From positions 1,178,001-1,242,000 of the forward strand of contig NZ_CP034438.1 in assembly GCF_003952265.1 (NCBI RefSeq): DNA of 64,000 nt, read 5' to 3'. A program made the translations under genes and the position numbers. Of the stretch, positions 23,018 through 39,889 are shown piece after piece; position 1 is the first letter of the stretch; each line of letters starts with the position of its first letter. Below the pieces are notes generated by a model, which made no database searches, was not told the origin of the DNA, and saw only the letters and a list, made by a program, of their open reading frames with translations. The stretch comes from Flaviflexus salsibiostraticola (lineage in GTDB: Bacteria > Actinomycetota > Actinomycetes > Actinomycetales > Actinomycetaceae).

Positions 23018-23767
23018 TTAGTTTACAGTTCCTTGTTCTTGTCGGTGTCTGATCCGGTAGGAGGTTCCTTTCGTGGTCAGGACTTGGGCGTGGTGGACGA
23101 GCCGGTCGATGATGGCTGTCGCAATCGTCTCGTCGTGGAAGATCGTGGACCAGGACCCGAAAGCGAGGTTTGAGGTGATCAGGATGGATGATTGCTCGTA
23201 TCGGTCCGAGATGAGCTGGAAGAACAGGTTCGCGGCTTCTGGCTCGATGGGGAGGTAGCCGAGCTCGTCGATGATGATGAGCTTGTAGCGGCGAATACGC
23301 CGCAGCTCTTTCGTCAGGTCTCCCTTGTTGTGAGCGGCAGTGAGCGACTGGATCCAGCCGGCTGCGGTGTCGAACAGGACCGGGATTCCGGCCCTGGTCG
23401 CGGCAATGCCGAGCCCGATCGATATGTGAGTCTTCCCGGTGCCTGGTGGGCCGAGAAGGATCATGTTCTCCGCGTTGTGGATCCAGGTCGAGCGTGATGC
23501 TGCTTGAACGTCTGAGCGCAGGTGGGGCTGGTGATCGAAGGTGAAGTCCTCAATCGTCTTCATGGACGGGAAGTGTGCTCGTTTCCGTCGTATCTCGGCC
23601 CCAGATGCTTCCCGGGCGGTGACCTCGGCTTCCAAAACCGCGGCTAAGTACTCCTCGAACGTCCAGCCCTGTGCCCGCCCAGTGTCAGCCAGGCGAGCGA
23701 AAGAAGCTTGAATACGTGGTGCTTTCAACGCACTCGTGTAGTACGTGACGTCTTTGATCGCCTCCAT
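23018..23767 (-). CDS. istB: IS21 helper ATPase IstB, copy 1
   Basis: 249-residue AAA+ ATPase that assists target selection and strand transfer by IstA. Walker A is GPPGTGKTH (about residue 105) and Walker B is LIIIDELGYLP; the sensor region is SILITSNLAFGSW. It begins immediately after the istA stop (TAAATG). It is intact and identical to copy 2. Confidence 0.97.
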   Translation of the reverse strand: MEAIKDVTYYTSALKAPRIQASFARLADTGRAQGWTFEEYLAAVLEAEVTAREASGAEIRRKRAHFPSMKTIEDFTFDHQPHLRSDVQAASRSTWIHNAENMILLGPPGTGKTHISIGLGIAATRAGIPVLFDTAAGWIQSLTAAHNKGDLTKELRRIRRYKLIIIDELGYLPIEPEAANLFFQLISDRYEQSSILITSNLAFGSWSTIFHDETIATAIIDRLVHHAQVLTTKGTSYRIRHRQEQGTVN

Positions 23768-24991
23768 TTAGGCCACCTCGATGTCAAAGATCTGGTCATA
23801 TACTGCCAGGTCCCCGCCCTGGACCGTCACTCCGTAGCCGGGCAGGCCCTGGCGCTGCTGAAAGGTCGCACGCAGCTTCCGAGCGGTCTCCACGTGGTCA
23901 GGGTCGGTCACCTGACCGCCGCTGCCCCAAAGACGCTCATGAGTCGTGATGACCTTCCCGCCCGTACTGACTTGGACCGTCGACAGGTCCATGGTGACGT
24001 CGATGCGGTGCCCGATCCACCTGGGGTCAACACTGTAGGCGTTCGCGCCGATCTCGATGTAGTAGTCACGTCCCAACCGCGTCTGCACAGTCCACCTCGC
24101 TGCGGGATCAACCGGCGGCAACGCACCCATATGCTCGAGCTCGACGGTCAGGCCCTGGCCCCGAGTTTGGTCTTTCCCTCGTGGTTTCTTCCCTCGGATC
24201 ACCTCGAGCCAGCCGGCGAGTTGAGCATTGAAATCCTTGGGACTGGCGAACGTCCGCCCGGGCAGGAACGAGGTTTCCAGGTAGGAGTTGAACCGTTCGA
24301 CCACGCCCTTGGTCTCCGGGTCATAGGGTTTGGCTTGGACGAGCTTCACTCCGAGGGTTCCACAGAACTCCGCGACTTCCTGCCCGAGCTTGCCGTATCG
24401 TCCGATTCCGGCCTCGTTGTCCCACAATAGGCGTCGAGGAACCCTGCCAAAGGTGCTGATCCCGTCCCACATGCCCAACAGCAGGTCCGGGCGTTGCCGG
24501 CTCGGGATCATCAAGGCAACGGGATACTTTGACCAGGCCAGGATCATCGTCAGCACAGGGAAGCGTGCCGTCTTGCCGTTCCCGATCGGGATATCAACAT
24601 TGGGGAACCACAGGTCACACTGAGCCACATCCCCGATCTCCCACTCCAACCGGTCCGCAGGATCGAGACGTCGTGGCGCATACTCAGGACGGATCCGTGC
24701 CACATTCTGCCGCAAGGCCCTCTCCGAGTAAGGCCAGCCCACCCGCTCGCCGATCACCGAGGCCGGCATCGTCGGACACTCCTCCAGCAGCCACCGTATC
24801 CGGGCCTCATACTCCCCAAACTTCGTCGGTGTCCTCGTGCGGACATAACGCGGCGGCTGATCAGACTTCACCGCCCGATCCACCGTATTGCGTGAGATAC
24901 CCAGCTCAGCAGCAATACGAGCCTTCGGTACACCCTCGCGGGCAAGCACCCGGATCTTTTCCCAATCGTGCATTGAAATCACACTCCACAT
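23768..24991 (-). CDS. istA: IS21 transposase IstA, copy 1
   Basis: 407-residue transposase. An N-terminal HTH (WEKIRVLAREGVPKARIAAELG) is followed by a second DNA-binding segment. The rve core has D in VAQCDLWFP, D in LLWDNEAGIG and E in KGVVERFNSYLE. The C-terminal beta-barrel region ends IFDIEVA. A start at MHDWEKIR (7 codons in) is also possible. It is identical to copy 2, implying recent movement. Confidence 0.97.
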   Translation of the reverse strand: MWSVISMHDWEKIRVLAREGVPKARIAAELGISRNTVDRAVKSDQPPRYVRTRTPTKFGEYEARIRWLLEECPTMPASVIGERVGWPYSERALRQNVARIRPEYAPRRLDPADRLEWEIGDVAQCDLWFPNVDIPIGNGKTARFPVLTMILAWSKYPVALMIPSRQRPDLLLGMWDGISTFGRVPRRLLWDNEAGIGRYGKLGQEVAEFCGTLGVKLVQAKPYDPETKGVVERFNSYLETSFLPGRTFASPKDFNAQLAGWLEVIRGKKPRGKDQTRGQGLTVELEHMGALPPVDPAARWTVQTRLGRDYYIEIGANAYSVDPRWIGHRIDVTMDLSTVQVSTGGKVITTHERLWGSGGQVTDPDHVETARKLRATFQQRQGLPGYGVTVQGGDLAVYDQIFDIEVA

Positions 24992-25172
24992 CGTTAATCG
25001 AAGTGCTCACTTTTCAAATGCCGAAACTGCTCACTTTTCAACTGCCGCCGACAGGCGGTTTTCCAGGACCGGTAGGTCCGTGCGCTGACCTGTAGGCCCT
25101 GGCCCGTGAGGACGTCGCAGATTTGGGTGACTCGGTGGCCCTTGCTGCGTTGGTTGTCGATGAAAGCGATGG

Positions 25173-25484
25173 TCATCGGGATCGGGGGCCGAGTTCCCCC
25201 GCGAAGAAAACCGCTGCGTCGCGCAAAATACTGTTAGCTTCTTCCAGCTCCCGGATCTCTTTACGCAAGCGTTTATTCTCCTCAAGGACATCTGAGGATG
25301 TGCCGTCTCGTTGTCCGCCATCGATCTGGGCTTGGCGTACCCACCGGCGTAGAGATTCTTTACCGATCCCGAGCTGCCCGCCGATCTTCACACAGGCCTC
25401 GGTCAGATTCGCGTATTCGTCTAGGTGGTTCAAGACCAAGCGGATCGCGCGTTGTTTTGTTTCTTCAGGAATGCGTCTGGGCAT
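25173..25484 (-). CDS. IS3 OrfA
   Basis: 103-residue HTH protein, first part of the IS3 transposase. MPRRIPEETKQRAIRLVLNHL opens the HTH_Tnp_1 domain, and a leucine-zipper-like coiled coil (ENKRLRKEIRELEEANSILRDA) follows. The start at 25484 (ATG) is preferred to the longer frame from 25568, whose extra residues are not IS3-like. It overlaps OrfB by ATGA. Confidence 0.9.
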   Translation of the reverse strand: MPRRIPEETKQRAIRLVLNHLDEYANLTEACVKIGGQLGIGKESLRRWVRQAQIDGGQRDGTSSDVLEENKRLRKEIRELEEANSILRDAAVFFAGELGPRSR

Positions 25485-25539
25485 AAATCCATTCTCTCTC
25501 AGACTCACAAAACAACGGCAACAAACCGAAGACGGTTCA

Positions 25540-25830
25540 CACCGGCAAAAGTTATCGTCGAGGAGCATATTGCCGACAGGCTGCGTTGATCATGCAGGAA
25601 CTGCGGGGACGCAGCGAAGACCGATACTGCGGATTCTCCCGGCTGCGGCACAGTCGTCTTCAATCTGGATAGTGATGCGATCGAAGAGCGGCGCCGTAAG
25701 AGCCTCGACTGGTCTCGCCCAGGGCATCATCACCCTCTCTTTCCAACCCCAAACGCTCAGAGAACGTGCCGACTCAGCAACTCGACTCACGGGCAGTCAA
25801 CGTGACGGCTGGAGCAGCCTCGGTATTTGG
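25540..25830. other. Unassigned DNA between IS3 and rRNA copy 2
   Basis: About 290 bp without a convincing gene. With 21074-22107 it would form one contiguous stretch before the IS3 insertion, since the cac duplication joins them. Sequence identity to rRNA copy 1 begins at about 25831. Confidence 0.5.
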
Positions 25831-25837
25831 GTATGCG

Positions 25838-25869
25838 AAAGGGCCCGGGACTGGTGTCCTGGGCCCTTT
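25838..25869 (-). terminator. Terminator of rRNA operon copy 2
   Basis: Same GGGCCC-based hairpin with flanking A/T triplets as in copy 1, just past the intact 5S gene. Confidence 0.8.
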
Positions 25870-25879
25870 CCGGGGGTGT

Positions 25880-26001
25880 TATGGCGGCGGTGTCCTACTC
25901 TCCCACACCCTCCCGAGTGCAGTACCATCGGCGCTGGTGGGCTTAGCTTCCGGGTTCGGAATGGGACCGGGCGTTTCCCCACCGCTAGAGCCACCGCCAA
26001 A
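25880..26001 (-). rRNA. rrf: 5S rRNA, operon copy 2 (intact)
   Basis: About 120-nt 5S gene. The 5' and 3' strands (GGCGGTGG and CCGCCGCC) pair. The conserved loops CCCGGTCCCATTCCGAACCC and GGTACTGCACTCGGGAGG are present. The uninterrupted gctagag at 25984-25990 is the target occupied in copy 1. Confidence 0.97.
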
Positions 26002-26128
26002 ATCTTGGGGTCACGTCAAACGTGTGGTTATTCAGTTATGGACTGGTCACGGGTGGGTTGGGTGGTGACCGTACAGTGGACGCGGAGCATCGGAGCTCGT
26101 ATGGAACAGTGTGTTCCCTTTTTGTGTG

Positions 26129-31052
<4,924 letters not shown>

Positions 31053-31201
31053 AACCTTACAGAAAAGCTGAAACAGCTCCATAAAAATACAGAACAAAAA
31101 AATCATCAAACAAAAAACGACACACTATTGAGATTCAAAACAAGCAACCCACAACGAAACGAACTTCCAAACCAGAAGCACTCCCGCGGAGCAACCTCTC
31201 C

Positions 31202-31349
31202 ATCTTAGCGAACCAGACCCAGACCGACAAACCCGAACCAAGTGATCCGCGCCATCCCGTCCCGCCCGACCCGAAGATCCAGAGGCGTCCCTCCCGAACC
31301 AGCCGGAAGCAACTCGATAAACTTAAGCCGCCACCCCAACCCCGGTCAA
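31202..31349 (-). promoter_or_regulatory. Tandem rRNA promoters, copy 2
   Basis: The same P1 (TTGACC-18-TAAGTT) and P2 (TTGTCG-17-TAAGAT) as copy 1. Identity with copy 1 continues to about 31396 with one visible mismatch (G at 31369, C at 21046). Nothing else is seen in 31053-31422. Confidence 0.6.
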
Positions 31350-31422
31350 ATAAAACCACCGTGACCCTGCCCACCAACCCACATCACACCCGCATCTTTC
31401 GCCGGAATAGCAGCGAAAAATG

Positions 31423-31450
31423 AAGGACGGGACCCGTGGGCCCCGTCCTT
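31423..31450 (-). terminator. Terminator after gatB
   Basis: Stem AAGGACGGG(G)CCC/GGG(T)CCCGTCCTT followed leftwards by CATTTTT, 23 nt past the gatB stop. It insulates gatCAB from the rRNA operon downstream. Confidence 0.8.
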
Positions 31451-31472
31451 TTCCTCGCTGCTGAGCGCGTTT

Positions 31473-32960
31473 CTACACGCGCGCCATGATGATCTCTCGG
31501 ACCTTGGCGGCGTCCGCCTGTCCTCTCGTCGCCTTCATGACGGCGCCGACAAGTGCGCCGGCGGCCTGAACCTTGCCGCCACGGATCTTGTCGACAACGT
31601 CCGGGTGGGCGGCCATCGCGTCATCGACTGCCTTCTCGAGCGCCGAATCGTCGGAGACGATCTCGAGTCCGCGCTCTGCGGCAACCTCGGCAGGCGTTCC
31701 TTCGCCGGCGAGTGTGCCCTCGAGTGCCTGCCGAGCAAGCTTGTCGTTGAGCCTGCCGGACTCGACGAGCCGATCGAGCTCAGCGACATCCTCCGGGGTG
31801 ACCGGGGCATCCTCGAGTGCGATGCCCTGCTCGTTGCAGTAGCGGATGATGAGACCCATCCACCACTTGCGGGCAGCGGCGGGACTCGCGCCGGCCAGAA
31901 CGGTCCTCTCAACAACATCGAGCGTCTGGGCGGAGACGAGGTCGCGAAGCTCGAGATCGGACAGGCCCCATTCGGCCTGCAGACGCTCGCGCTTGGCGTG
32001 CGGGAGCTCGGGCAGAGATGCGCGGATCTCCTCAATCCATTCCCGGGGCGGGGCGACGGGCACAAGGTCCGGCTCCGGGAAGTAGCGATAGTCGTCGGCG
32101 TCCGACTTCTCGCGGCCCGGCGAGGTCGTGCCGTCTTCGTCGTGGAAGTGGCGGGTCTCCTGCGTGATCGATCCGCCGGCCGACAGGATCGCGCCCTGGC
32201 GCCTCATCTCGTAGACGACTGCCTGCTCGATGGCCGCGAACGAGTTGACGTTCTTCGTCTCTGTCCGGATGCCGAGCGGCGACTCCGGGGTCTCCCGAAG
32301 GGAGAGGTTGATGTCGGCGCGGACGTTGCCGCGCTCCATGCGCGCCTCCGAGACCTCGAGCGCGCGGAAGATGTCGCGCAGGGTCTTCACGTAGGCCGCA
32401 GCAACCTCAGGTGCACGGCCACCCGTGTTGGGAATGGGGCGAGTGACGATCTCGACCAGCGGCACACCTGCACGGTTGTAGTCGACGAGCGAGTAGTCGG
32501 CGCCCTGAATCCGGCCGTTGCCGCCGACATGACTGTTCTTGCCGGCATCCTCCTCCATATGGGCGCGCTCGATCTCGACGCGTACGACCTCGCCGTCATC
32601 AAGCCGCACGTCGACCCAGCCGTCGAAGGCGATCGGTTCGTCATGCTGCGACGTCTGGAAGTTCTTCGTCAGATCGGGGTAGAAGTAGTTCTTCCTCGCG
32701 AATCGGCACGATTCAGCGATCGTGCAGTTGAGCGCCAGCCCAATGCGGACGGCATACTCGACGGCCTTGCGGTTGAGCACAGGCAGCGATCCGGGAAGCC
32801 CGAGCGACGACGGGGTCACGTGAGCGTTCGGTACTCCGCCGAATTCGTTCGGCGCCCCGTCGAACATTTTCGTCTTCGTGCCGAGCTCGACATGCACCTC
32901 GATGCCGAGGACTGGATCGAAACGCTCGACGACCTCTGCGAAATCTAGAAGCTGCGTCAT
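31473..32960 (-). CDS. gatB: Asp/Glu-tRNA amidotransferase subunit B
   Basis: 495-residue kinase/tRNA-binding subunit of GatCAB, which converts Glu-tRNA(Gln) and/or Asp-tRNA(Asn) to the amide. [16 protein letters not shown] opens the cradle domain. [17 protein letters not shown] [14 protein letters not shown] and the [16 protein letters not shown] signature follow. The C-terminal YqeY-like tail domain covers about the last 150 residues. The start overlaps the gatA stop by one base (TGATG), so translation is coupled. Last gene of gatC-gatA-gatB. Confidence 0.97.
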   Translation of the reverse strand: MTQLLDFAEVVERFDPVLGIEVHVELGTKTKMFDGAPNEFGGVPNAHVTPSSLGLPGSLPVLNRKAVEYAVRIGLALNCTIAESCRFARKNYFYPDLTKNFQTSQHDEPIAFDGWVDVRLDDGEVVRVEIERAHMEEDAGKNSHVGGNGRIQGADYSLVDYNRAGVPLVEIVTRPIPNTGGRAPEVAAAYVKTLRDIFRALEVSEARMERGNVRADINLSLRETPESPLGIRTETKNVNSFAAIEQAVVYEMRRQGAILSAGGSITQETRHFHDEDGTTSPGREKSDADDYRYFPEPDLVPVAPPREWIEEIRASLPELPHAKRERLQAEWGLSDLELRDLVSAQTLDVVERTVLAGASPAAARKWWMGLIIRYCNEQGIALEDAPVTPEDVAELDRLVESGRLNDKLARQALEGTLAGEGTPAEVAAERGLEIVSDDSALEKAVDDAMAAHPDVVDKIRGGKVQAAGALVGAVMKATRGQADAAKVREIIMARV

Positions 32961-34456
32961 CAGTTATCCTTCCAATCCTTGGCGGGGCACGAGCCCGGGA
33001 TGTCACCTGCGGAGGCCTCGACCGCGGCGGCGACCTCGTACATGAGATCGTCGCGATGTGCGGGCGCGAGCACCTGGAATCCAACCGGGAGTCCCTCGGA
33101 GAGTCCGCAGGGGATAGAGATGCCCGGAATGCCGGCGAGGTTGGCCGGGATCGTCGCGAGATCGTTGAGGTACATCGCCATCGGGTCGCCCACCTTCTCT
33201 CCGAACTTGAACGCCGTCGTCGGGGACGTGGGTGTCACGAGGACATCCACCTTGGCGAAGGCGGCGTCCAGATCGCGCTGGACAAGAGTGCGGACCTTCT
33301 GCGCCGAGGCGTAGTACGCGTCGTAGTGGCCGGCTGACAGGACATGGGTGCCGAGGATGATGCGGCGCTTGACCTCAGCACCGAAGCCCTTGCCCCGGCT
33401 CTCCGCCATGACGCGCTCTGCGGTGAGCGGGCCGTCCTCCGGCTCGACCCTCAGGCCGAACCTCATGCCGTCGAATCTCGCCATATTCGAGGAGACCTCG
33501 GCGGGCATGATGAGGTAGTACGCGGCGAGCGCGTAGTCGAAGGAGGCGCAGGAGACGGAGACGATCTCGGCGCCGGCCTCTTCGAGTCGGCGGACCGCGG
33601 CATCGAACTCTGCCCTGACCCCCGGCTCAAAGCCATCGGTCGACATCTGCTCGACGATGCCGACCTTGAGTCCGGACAGGTCCGAGCCGACACGGCGCAC
33701 GATGTCCTCGAACGCCGGCACCGGTGCATCGAGGGACGTCGAGTCGAGCGGGTCGTGCCCGCCGATGACCTCCTGCAGGGCTGCCGCATCGGCGACGGTG
33801 CGCGCAACGGGGCCGACCTGATCGAGCGAGGACGCCATGGCGATGAGGCCGTAGCGGGAGACCGCACCGTACGTCGGCTTTGCGCCGACGGTGCCGGTCA
33901 CGGAGCCCGGCTGCCTGATCGAGCCGCCCGTGTCCGAGCCGAGCGCGAGGGGAACCATGAAGGCCGCGACCGCAGCGGCGCTGCCGCCGCCCGAGCCGCC
34001 CGGGATCCTCTCCGTATCCCACGGGTTCCTGGTCGGGCCGAAGGCCGAATGCTCGGTCGATGAACCCATGGCGAACTCGTCCATGTTTGTCTTGCCGACG
34101 ATCGGCATCCCCGCCTCGCGGACCTTGGTGACGACGGTGGCGTCGTAGGGCGGGAGCCATCCGTCGAGCATCATCGATCCGCAGGTCGTCGGGACGCCCC
34201 GCATGACGAGGTTGTCCTTGATGGCGATCGGGATGCCGGCGAGCCTGCCCACCTTCTCTCCGCGAGCGCGCTTCTCGTCGACCTCGCGGGCCGTCTCGAG
34301 CGCGGATTCCGCATCGACGTGGAGGAAGGCGTTGATCGTCGGGTTGAGCCTCTCGATGCGATCGAGGGTGGCGCGAGTGAGCTCGACGGAGGTGAGCTCA
34401 CCGGCGGCGAGCATGTCGGCCAGCTCGAGAGCAGTCTTCTGCAGCAGCGCGGTCAT
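32960..34456 (-). CDS. gatA: Asp/Glu-tRNA amidotransferase subunit A
   Basis: 498-residue amidase subunit that releases ammonia from glutamine for GatB. The Ser-cisSer-Lys triad is visible: Lys in GIPIAIKDN, Ser in [13 protein letters not shown] and Ser in [12 protein letters not shown]. The C-terminus ends CPAKDWKDN. It overlaps gatC (ATGA) and gatB (TGATG). Confidence 0.97.
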   Translation of the reverse strand: MTALLQKTALELADMLAAGELTSVELTRATLDRIERLNPTINAFLHVDAESALETAREVDEKRARGEKVGRLAGIPIAIKDNLVMRGVPTTCGSMMLDGWLPPYDATVVTKVREAGMPIVGKTNMDEFAMGSSTEHSAFGPTRNPWDTERIPGGSGGGSAAAVAAFMVPLALGSDTGGSIRQPGSVTGTVGAKPTYGAVSRYGLIAMASSLDQVGPVARTVADAAALQEVIGGHDPLDSTSLDAPVPAFEDIVRRVGSDLSGLKVGIVEQMSTDGFEPGVRAEFDAAVRRLEEAGAEIVSVSCASFDYALAAYYLIMPAEVSSNMARFDGMRFGLRVEPEDGPLTAERVMAESRGKGFGAEVKRRIILGTHVLSAGHYDAYYASAQKVRTLVQRDLDAAFAKVDVLVTPTSPTTAFKFGEKVGDPMAMYLNDLATIPANLAGIPGISIPCGLSEGLPVGFQVLAPAHRDDLMYEVAAAVEASAGDIPGSCPAKDWKDN

Positions 34457-34752
34457 GCCTCCTCCCCCAGGATCTGCGGGACGAGGAACTTGCCGTCCTC
34501 GCTGGCCGGCGCCTGGGCGAGGAACTCCGCAGGGTCGAGGCAGGGAACGACCTCATCCTCACGCATGACATTGGTCAGCGGAATCGGATGGGAGGTGGCG
34601 GGGATGTCCGGGGTGGCGACCTCGGAGACCGCGGCGACGGCATCGGCCACGACGGCCAGCTCGTGCGAGAATCTTTCGATCTCCTCCTCGGTCAGGGCAA
34701 TGCGCGCGAGTGCCGCCACGCGGGCGACCTCGTCGGTAGAGATAGACGACAT
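34453..34752 (-). CDS. gatC: Asp/Glu-tRNA amidotransferase subunit C
   Basis: 99-residue GatC that clamps GatA and GatB. The typical start [21 protein letters not shown] and the later PTSHP-like [18 protein letters not shown] are present. A TAGACT -10 element ends 6 nt before the ATG, so the operon transcript is probably leaderless. Confidence 0.95.
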   Translation of the reverse strand: MSSISTDEVARVAALARIALTEEEIERFSHELAVVADAVAAVSEVATPDIPATSHPIPLTNVMREDEVVPCLDPAEFLAQAPASEDGKFLVPQILGEEA

Positions 34753-34818
34753 GCGCTCAGTCTAATACGGACCTGCCCCTCCCGTGGATCCGCATCTCGT
34801 AACGCGAGGCACTCCCTG

Positions 34819-34836
34819 TCCGTACAATACGGACCA
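34819..34836 (+). promoter_or_regulatory. Promoter with palindrome at the PLD gene
   Basis: The -10 TACAAT (34823-34828) sits 7 nt before the ATG. It is embedded in the inverted repeat tccgta-caa-tacgga (34819-34833), which could be an operator or chance. Confidence 0.45.
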
Positions 34837-36095
34837 TGAGCAGATACCGCGCCCCCTCGATGAGCCGTCTCTGGCGTGGTGTCAAGGCGGGGCTCGCCGT
34901 CACCTTCGCCCTGCAGGCGACCGCGGTCGGCATCGTCACGGCCATCGATGAGCGTCGGAAGCGGCGCGAGCCCGCCACAGGCGAGTTCCCGCATTTCGCG
35001 CCCAAGCACTCGCATGTCGCGAATACCCAGGTGACGACGTACACGTTCGGGCACGATCTCTACGAGGACATGATCGAGGCGATCGAGTCGGCCGAACACA
35101 CCGTCTATCTCGAGACGTACATCTGGAAGGCCGATGCCATCGGCCAGCGCTTCCGGGACGCGATCATCGGCGCTGCGGAGCGCGGAGTCTCGACCTACGT
35201 CATTGTCGACGTGTTCGGCAATCTCAACCAGGATCCACGGTTCCGGCACTTTCCGGACCTGGAGAACCTGCACGTGCGCCGCTTCCCCTTCCTCCATCCC
35301 GGAAGGATCTTTGGCTTCATCCGGCATTCCGGTCTCGACCACCGCAAGCTTCTCATCGTCGACTCGACGATCTCGTTCGTCGGCGGGTATAACATCGGCC
35401 AGCTCTATGCCGATCATTGGCGCGACACCCACATCCGTCTCGTCGGGCCCCAGACCTGGGAGCTGGAGAACGCCTTCATCGATATGTGGAATGCGCATCG
35501 GAAGCGCGGCGCGAAGCGGCTGACGGATCGGGGGACGTCGGAATGGGATTCGCGGGTGCGTGCGGTTCAGAACCTCCCCTCGCGGCTCTCCTATCCAATC
35601 CGCTCCATCTACCTCGGCGCACTGGACCGAGCGGCGTCGCACGCGTGGATCACGATGGGCTACTTCATTCCTGATCGCGATCTCCAGGAGGCCCTCATCG
35701 CCGCCGCCGACCGCGGCGTCGACGTCCGCGTCCTCATCCCCGAATACTCGAACCACATCGTCGCCGACTGGGCGGGCCGCCCCTCCTATAAGGCTCTGCT
35801 CGATGCCGGGGTGAGGATCTTCCTCTATCAGGGAGCGATGGTCCACTCGAAGACGATGACGGTTGACGGCAAGTGGAGCACGGTCGGCACCGCCAACATC
35901 GATGCCCTCTCCATGCGCGGCAACTACGAGGTCAACGCCGAGATCTACTCCGAGTCGCTTGCCGGCAACCTCGAGACCATCTTCGACCTGGACCTGACGA
36001 ACTCACGCGAGCTGACGTCCGAGATGTGGGAGAACCGCCCGCTCTTCGCCCGCGTGCTCGAGCGGATCCTGCGGCCTCTCGGCGTCATTCTCTGA
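34836..36095 (+). CDS. cls: Cardiolipin synthase-like phospholipase D protein
   Basis: 419-residue membrane-associated PLD-superfamily enzyme. One hydrophobic segment (about residues 17-37) precedes two HKD motifs: DHRKLLIVDSTISFVGGYN (about 166-185) and VHSKTMTVDGKWSTVGTANI (about 333-352). The pattern fits bacterial cardiolipin synthases that join two phosphatidylglycerol molecules, though actinobacteria also use a CDP-alcohol type, so substrate is inferred. The transcript is probably leaderless. It is convergent with ligA, leaving a 33-bp gap. Confidence 0.85.
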   Translation: MSRYRAPSMSRLWRGVKAGLAVTFALQATAVGIVTAIDERRKRREPATGEFPHFAPKHSHVANTQVTTYTFGHDLYEDMIEAIESAEHTVYLETYIWKADAIGQRFRDAIIGAAERGVSTYVIVDVFGNLNQDPRFRHFPDLENLHVRRFPFLHPGRIFGFIRHSGLDHRKLLIVDSTISFVGGYNIGQLYADHWRDTHIRLVGPQTWELENAFIDMWNAHRKRGAKRLTDRGTSEWDSRVRAVQNLPSRLSYPIRSIYLGALDRAASHAWITMGYFIPDRDLQEALIAAADRGVDVRVLIPEYSNHIVADWAGRPSYKALLDAGVRIFLYQGAMVHSKTMTVDGKWSTVGTANIDALSMRGNYEVNAEIYSESLAGNLETIFDLDLTNSRELTSEMWENRPLFARVLERILRPLGVIL

Positions 36096-36128
36096 CCCGC
36101 CGCTTCGGACCGCCGTCCAGAAGCGGTG

Positions 36129-38495
<2,367 letters not shown>

Positions 38496-38651
38496 CTAAC
38501 GCCGAAGCCCCCGGCTAGCGCGATGTCGCCGCTCGCCCACACCGGGACGCGCGGGCCCACGGATGTGGGGCGATATGCCCGGTGCGGAGCAGCCTCGATG
38601 TGCCGCCGTCTCGGACTGCTCACGCGGGGCCCGCTCCACTACAGTGGTGCC

Positions 38652-39347
38652 ATGTGCGGCCGATATGCGACATTCACCAGGCTTGATGAGCAGCCCGGAC
38701 TGTTCGACCTCGATCTCATCACCGAGCCCGTGCGGCAGCGCCCGCCGAGCTGGAACGTCGCACCGACGACTGATGTGCCCGTCATCGTCGAGCGGTACGA
38801 CGAGGGGCTCTCGCGTGAAGCGCACCTCGCCCACTGGGGGCTTCTGCCGCCCTGGGCGAAGGACAGGTCGTTCGCGGCCAAGATGATCAACGCCCGCGCC
38901 GAGAGCGTCGCCGAGAAGCGCTCGTTCGCACCCTCCCTCAAGAAGCGGCGCTGCCTCGTCCCTGCCGATGGCTATTACGAATGGAAGAAGGTCGGCGGCA
39001 CGAAGCAGCCGTACTACATCTCCCGGGCCGACGGGCTTCCGCTCGCGTTTGCGGGGCTGTACTCGTGGTCGCGGGACGCCGATGGATGGCTGCTGAGCAC
39101 GACGATCATCACGAAGGTGGCCGACCAGCTCGCCGACATCCACGACCGTGTACCCGTCGTCCTCAACCGTGAGGACTTCGCGGCCTGGCTCGATCCGCGT
39201 TCCGAGAGCGTCGATGCGGCTCTCGACATCCTTCAACACCCGAGTCCGGCTCTGTCCGCCATCCCGGTCGCGAAGGATGTGGGCCGGGTCTCTGTCGACC
39301 TGCCCGCGAATATTGAGGAGATACCGGCCGACCAGGTGATCGGCTGA
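38652..39347 (+). CDS. SRAP-family protein (YedK/HMCES)
   Basis: 231-residue SOS response-associated peptidase-fold protein that forms a covalent bond with abasic sites in single-stranded DNA. The catalytic Cys2 is in MCGRYATFT. WNVAPT, NARAES (Asn and Glu of the active site) and CLVPADGYYEWKK are the family signatures, and the conserved His is in DIHDRVPVVL. The ATG lies 6 nt after TACAGT, predicting a leaderless mRNA; initiation at Met1 matters because Cys2 must become N-terminal. It is divergent from ligA. Confidence 0.95.
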   Translation: MCGRYATFTRLDEQPGLFDLDLITEPVRQRPPSWNVAPTTDVPVIVERYDEGLSREAHLAHWGLLPPWAKDRSFAAKMINARAESVAEKRSFAPSLKKRRCLVPADGYYEWKKVGGTKQPYYISRADGLPLAFAGLYSWSRDADGWLLSTTIITKVADQLADIHDRVPVVLNREDFAAWLDPRSESVDAALDILQHPSPALSAIPVAKDVGRVSVDLPANIEEIPADQVIG

Positions 39348-39365
39348 GGGCGCGCAGGCGTCCGA

Positions 39366-39746
39366 TCAGGTGAACTGGCGGCGGCGGACGGCGATGAGGG
39401 CGACGCTGACGAGCACGGCATAGACGACGATCGCGCCGATCGCGGCGGGGTGGAGAAAGTCAGTCGAGTAGAAGGCCCCGCCCACGAGGAGAACCTGCAG
39501 GGTGATCGCCGGGCCCGTCGCCCAGCGGACCTCCTTCCACACGGCGAAGGCGATGCCGCCGAGGAGCACCGCGACAACGAGCATGAACGCACCGAGGGTG
39601 GTCTCACTCCCATCGTCTGTCACGACCCGCTCACCGGTCAGTCCCGAGATCAGCACCGTCACCGCCCATGCCCCGAGGACAAGCGCTTCAAGGGCAACGC
39701 CGAGGGCCGCAATTCTCTCCGTGGGCAGCGGTTTCCGTTCCTGCAT
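39366..39746 (-). CDS. Small four-helix membrane protein
   Basis: 126-residue protein with four hydrophobic segments (about 14-36, 52-70, 78-97, 100-118) and a basic C-terminus RRRQFT. It is similar in layout to uncharacterised actinobacterial membrane proteins; I assign no function. MQERKPLP at 39746 was chosen because a TACTAT -10 element ends 6 nt upstream (leaderless). A longer frame from 39833 exists but lacks a start signal. Confidence 0.7.
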   Translation of the reverse strand: MQERKPLPTERIAALGVALEALVLGAWAVTVLISGLTGERVVTDDGSETTLGAFMLVVAVLLGGIAFAVWKEVRWATGPAITLQVLLVGGAFYSTDFLHPAAIGAIVVYAVLVSVALIAVRRRQFT

Positions 39747-39889
39747 GGGCCAATAGTACCCAGGGAGCCTGTGACCGACTGCACCGGGCATTGTCGCCAT
39801 GAAACCCTTTACCGCCCGCGGTCTCCGTGACAAGGTAATGAACTAGATGTTCACCCGGCGTTCGTGCCGGCTAAAGGAGACGATGTTCT

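Larger units (their letters stand above)
22965..25053 (-). mobile_element. IS21-family element, copy 1 (2089 bp)
   Basis: Perfect ends tgtcggcggcagttgaa and ttcaactgccgccgaca bound istA and istB. The target duplication ggcgg is at 22960-22964 and 25054-25058. The element is the same length and has identical proteins to copy 2 at 44384-46472. Confidence 0.95.
22135..25176 (-). pseudogene. IS3 OrfB transposase interrupted by IS21
   Basis: OrfB begins at ATG 25176 (MTIAFIDNQRSKG), is broken after YRSWKTA at 25054 by the IS21, and resumes at 22964. It ends with TAA at 22135. Removing 2094 bp restores an open frame of 315 codons. The downstream part contains the rve domain: D in RWVADFTYV, D in LIHHSDAGAQF and E in DNSLAESTIGLYK. 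The longest intact piece starts at MYGRRKMV (22884). The protein is inactive as it stands. Confidence 0.9.
22108..25539 (-). mobile_element. IS3-family element split by IS21
   Basis: The inverted repeats tgaaccgtcttcggttt (from 22108) and aaaccgaagacggttca (ending 25539) bound the element. The flanking cac at 22105-22107 and 25540-25542 is a 3-bp target duplication. Without the 2089-bp IS21 and its 5-bp duplication, the element is 1338 bp, normal for IS3. OrfA and OrfB overlap by ATGA, the arrangement used for programmed frameshifting or coupling in this family. Confidence 0.92.
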
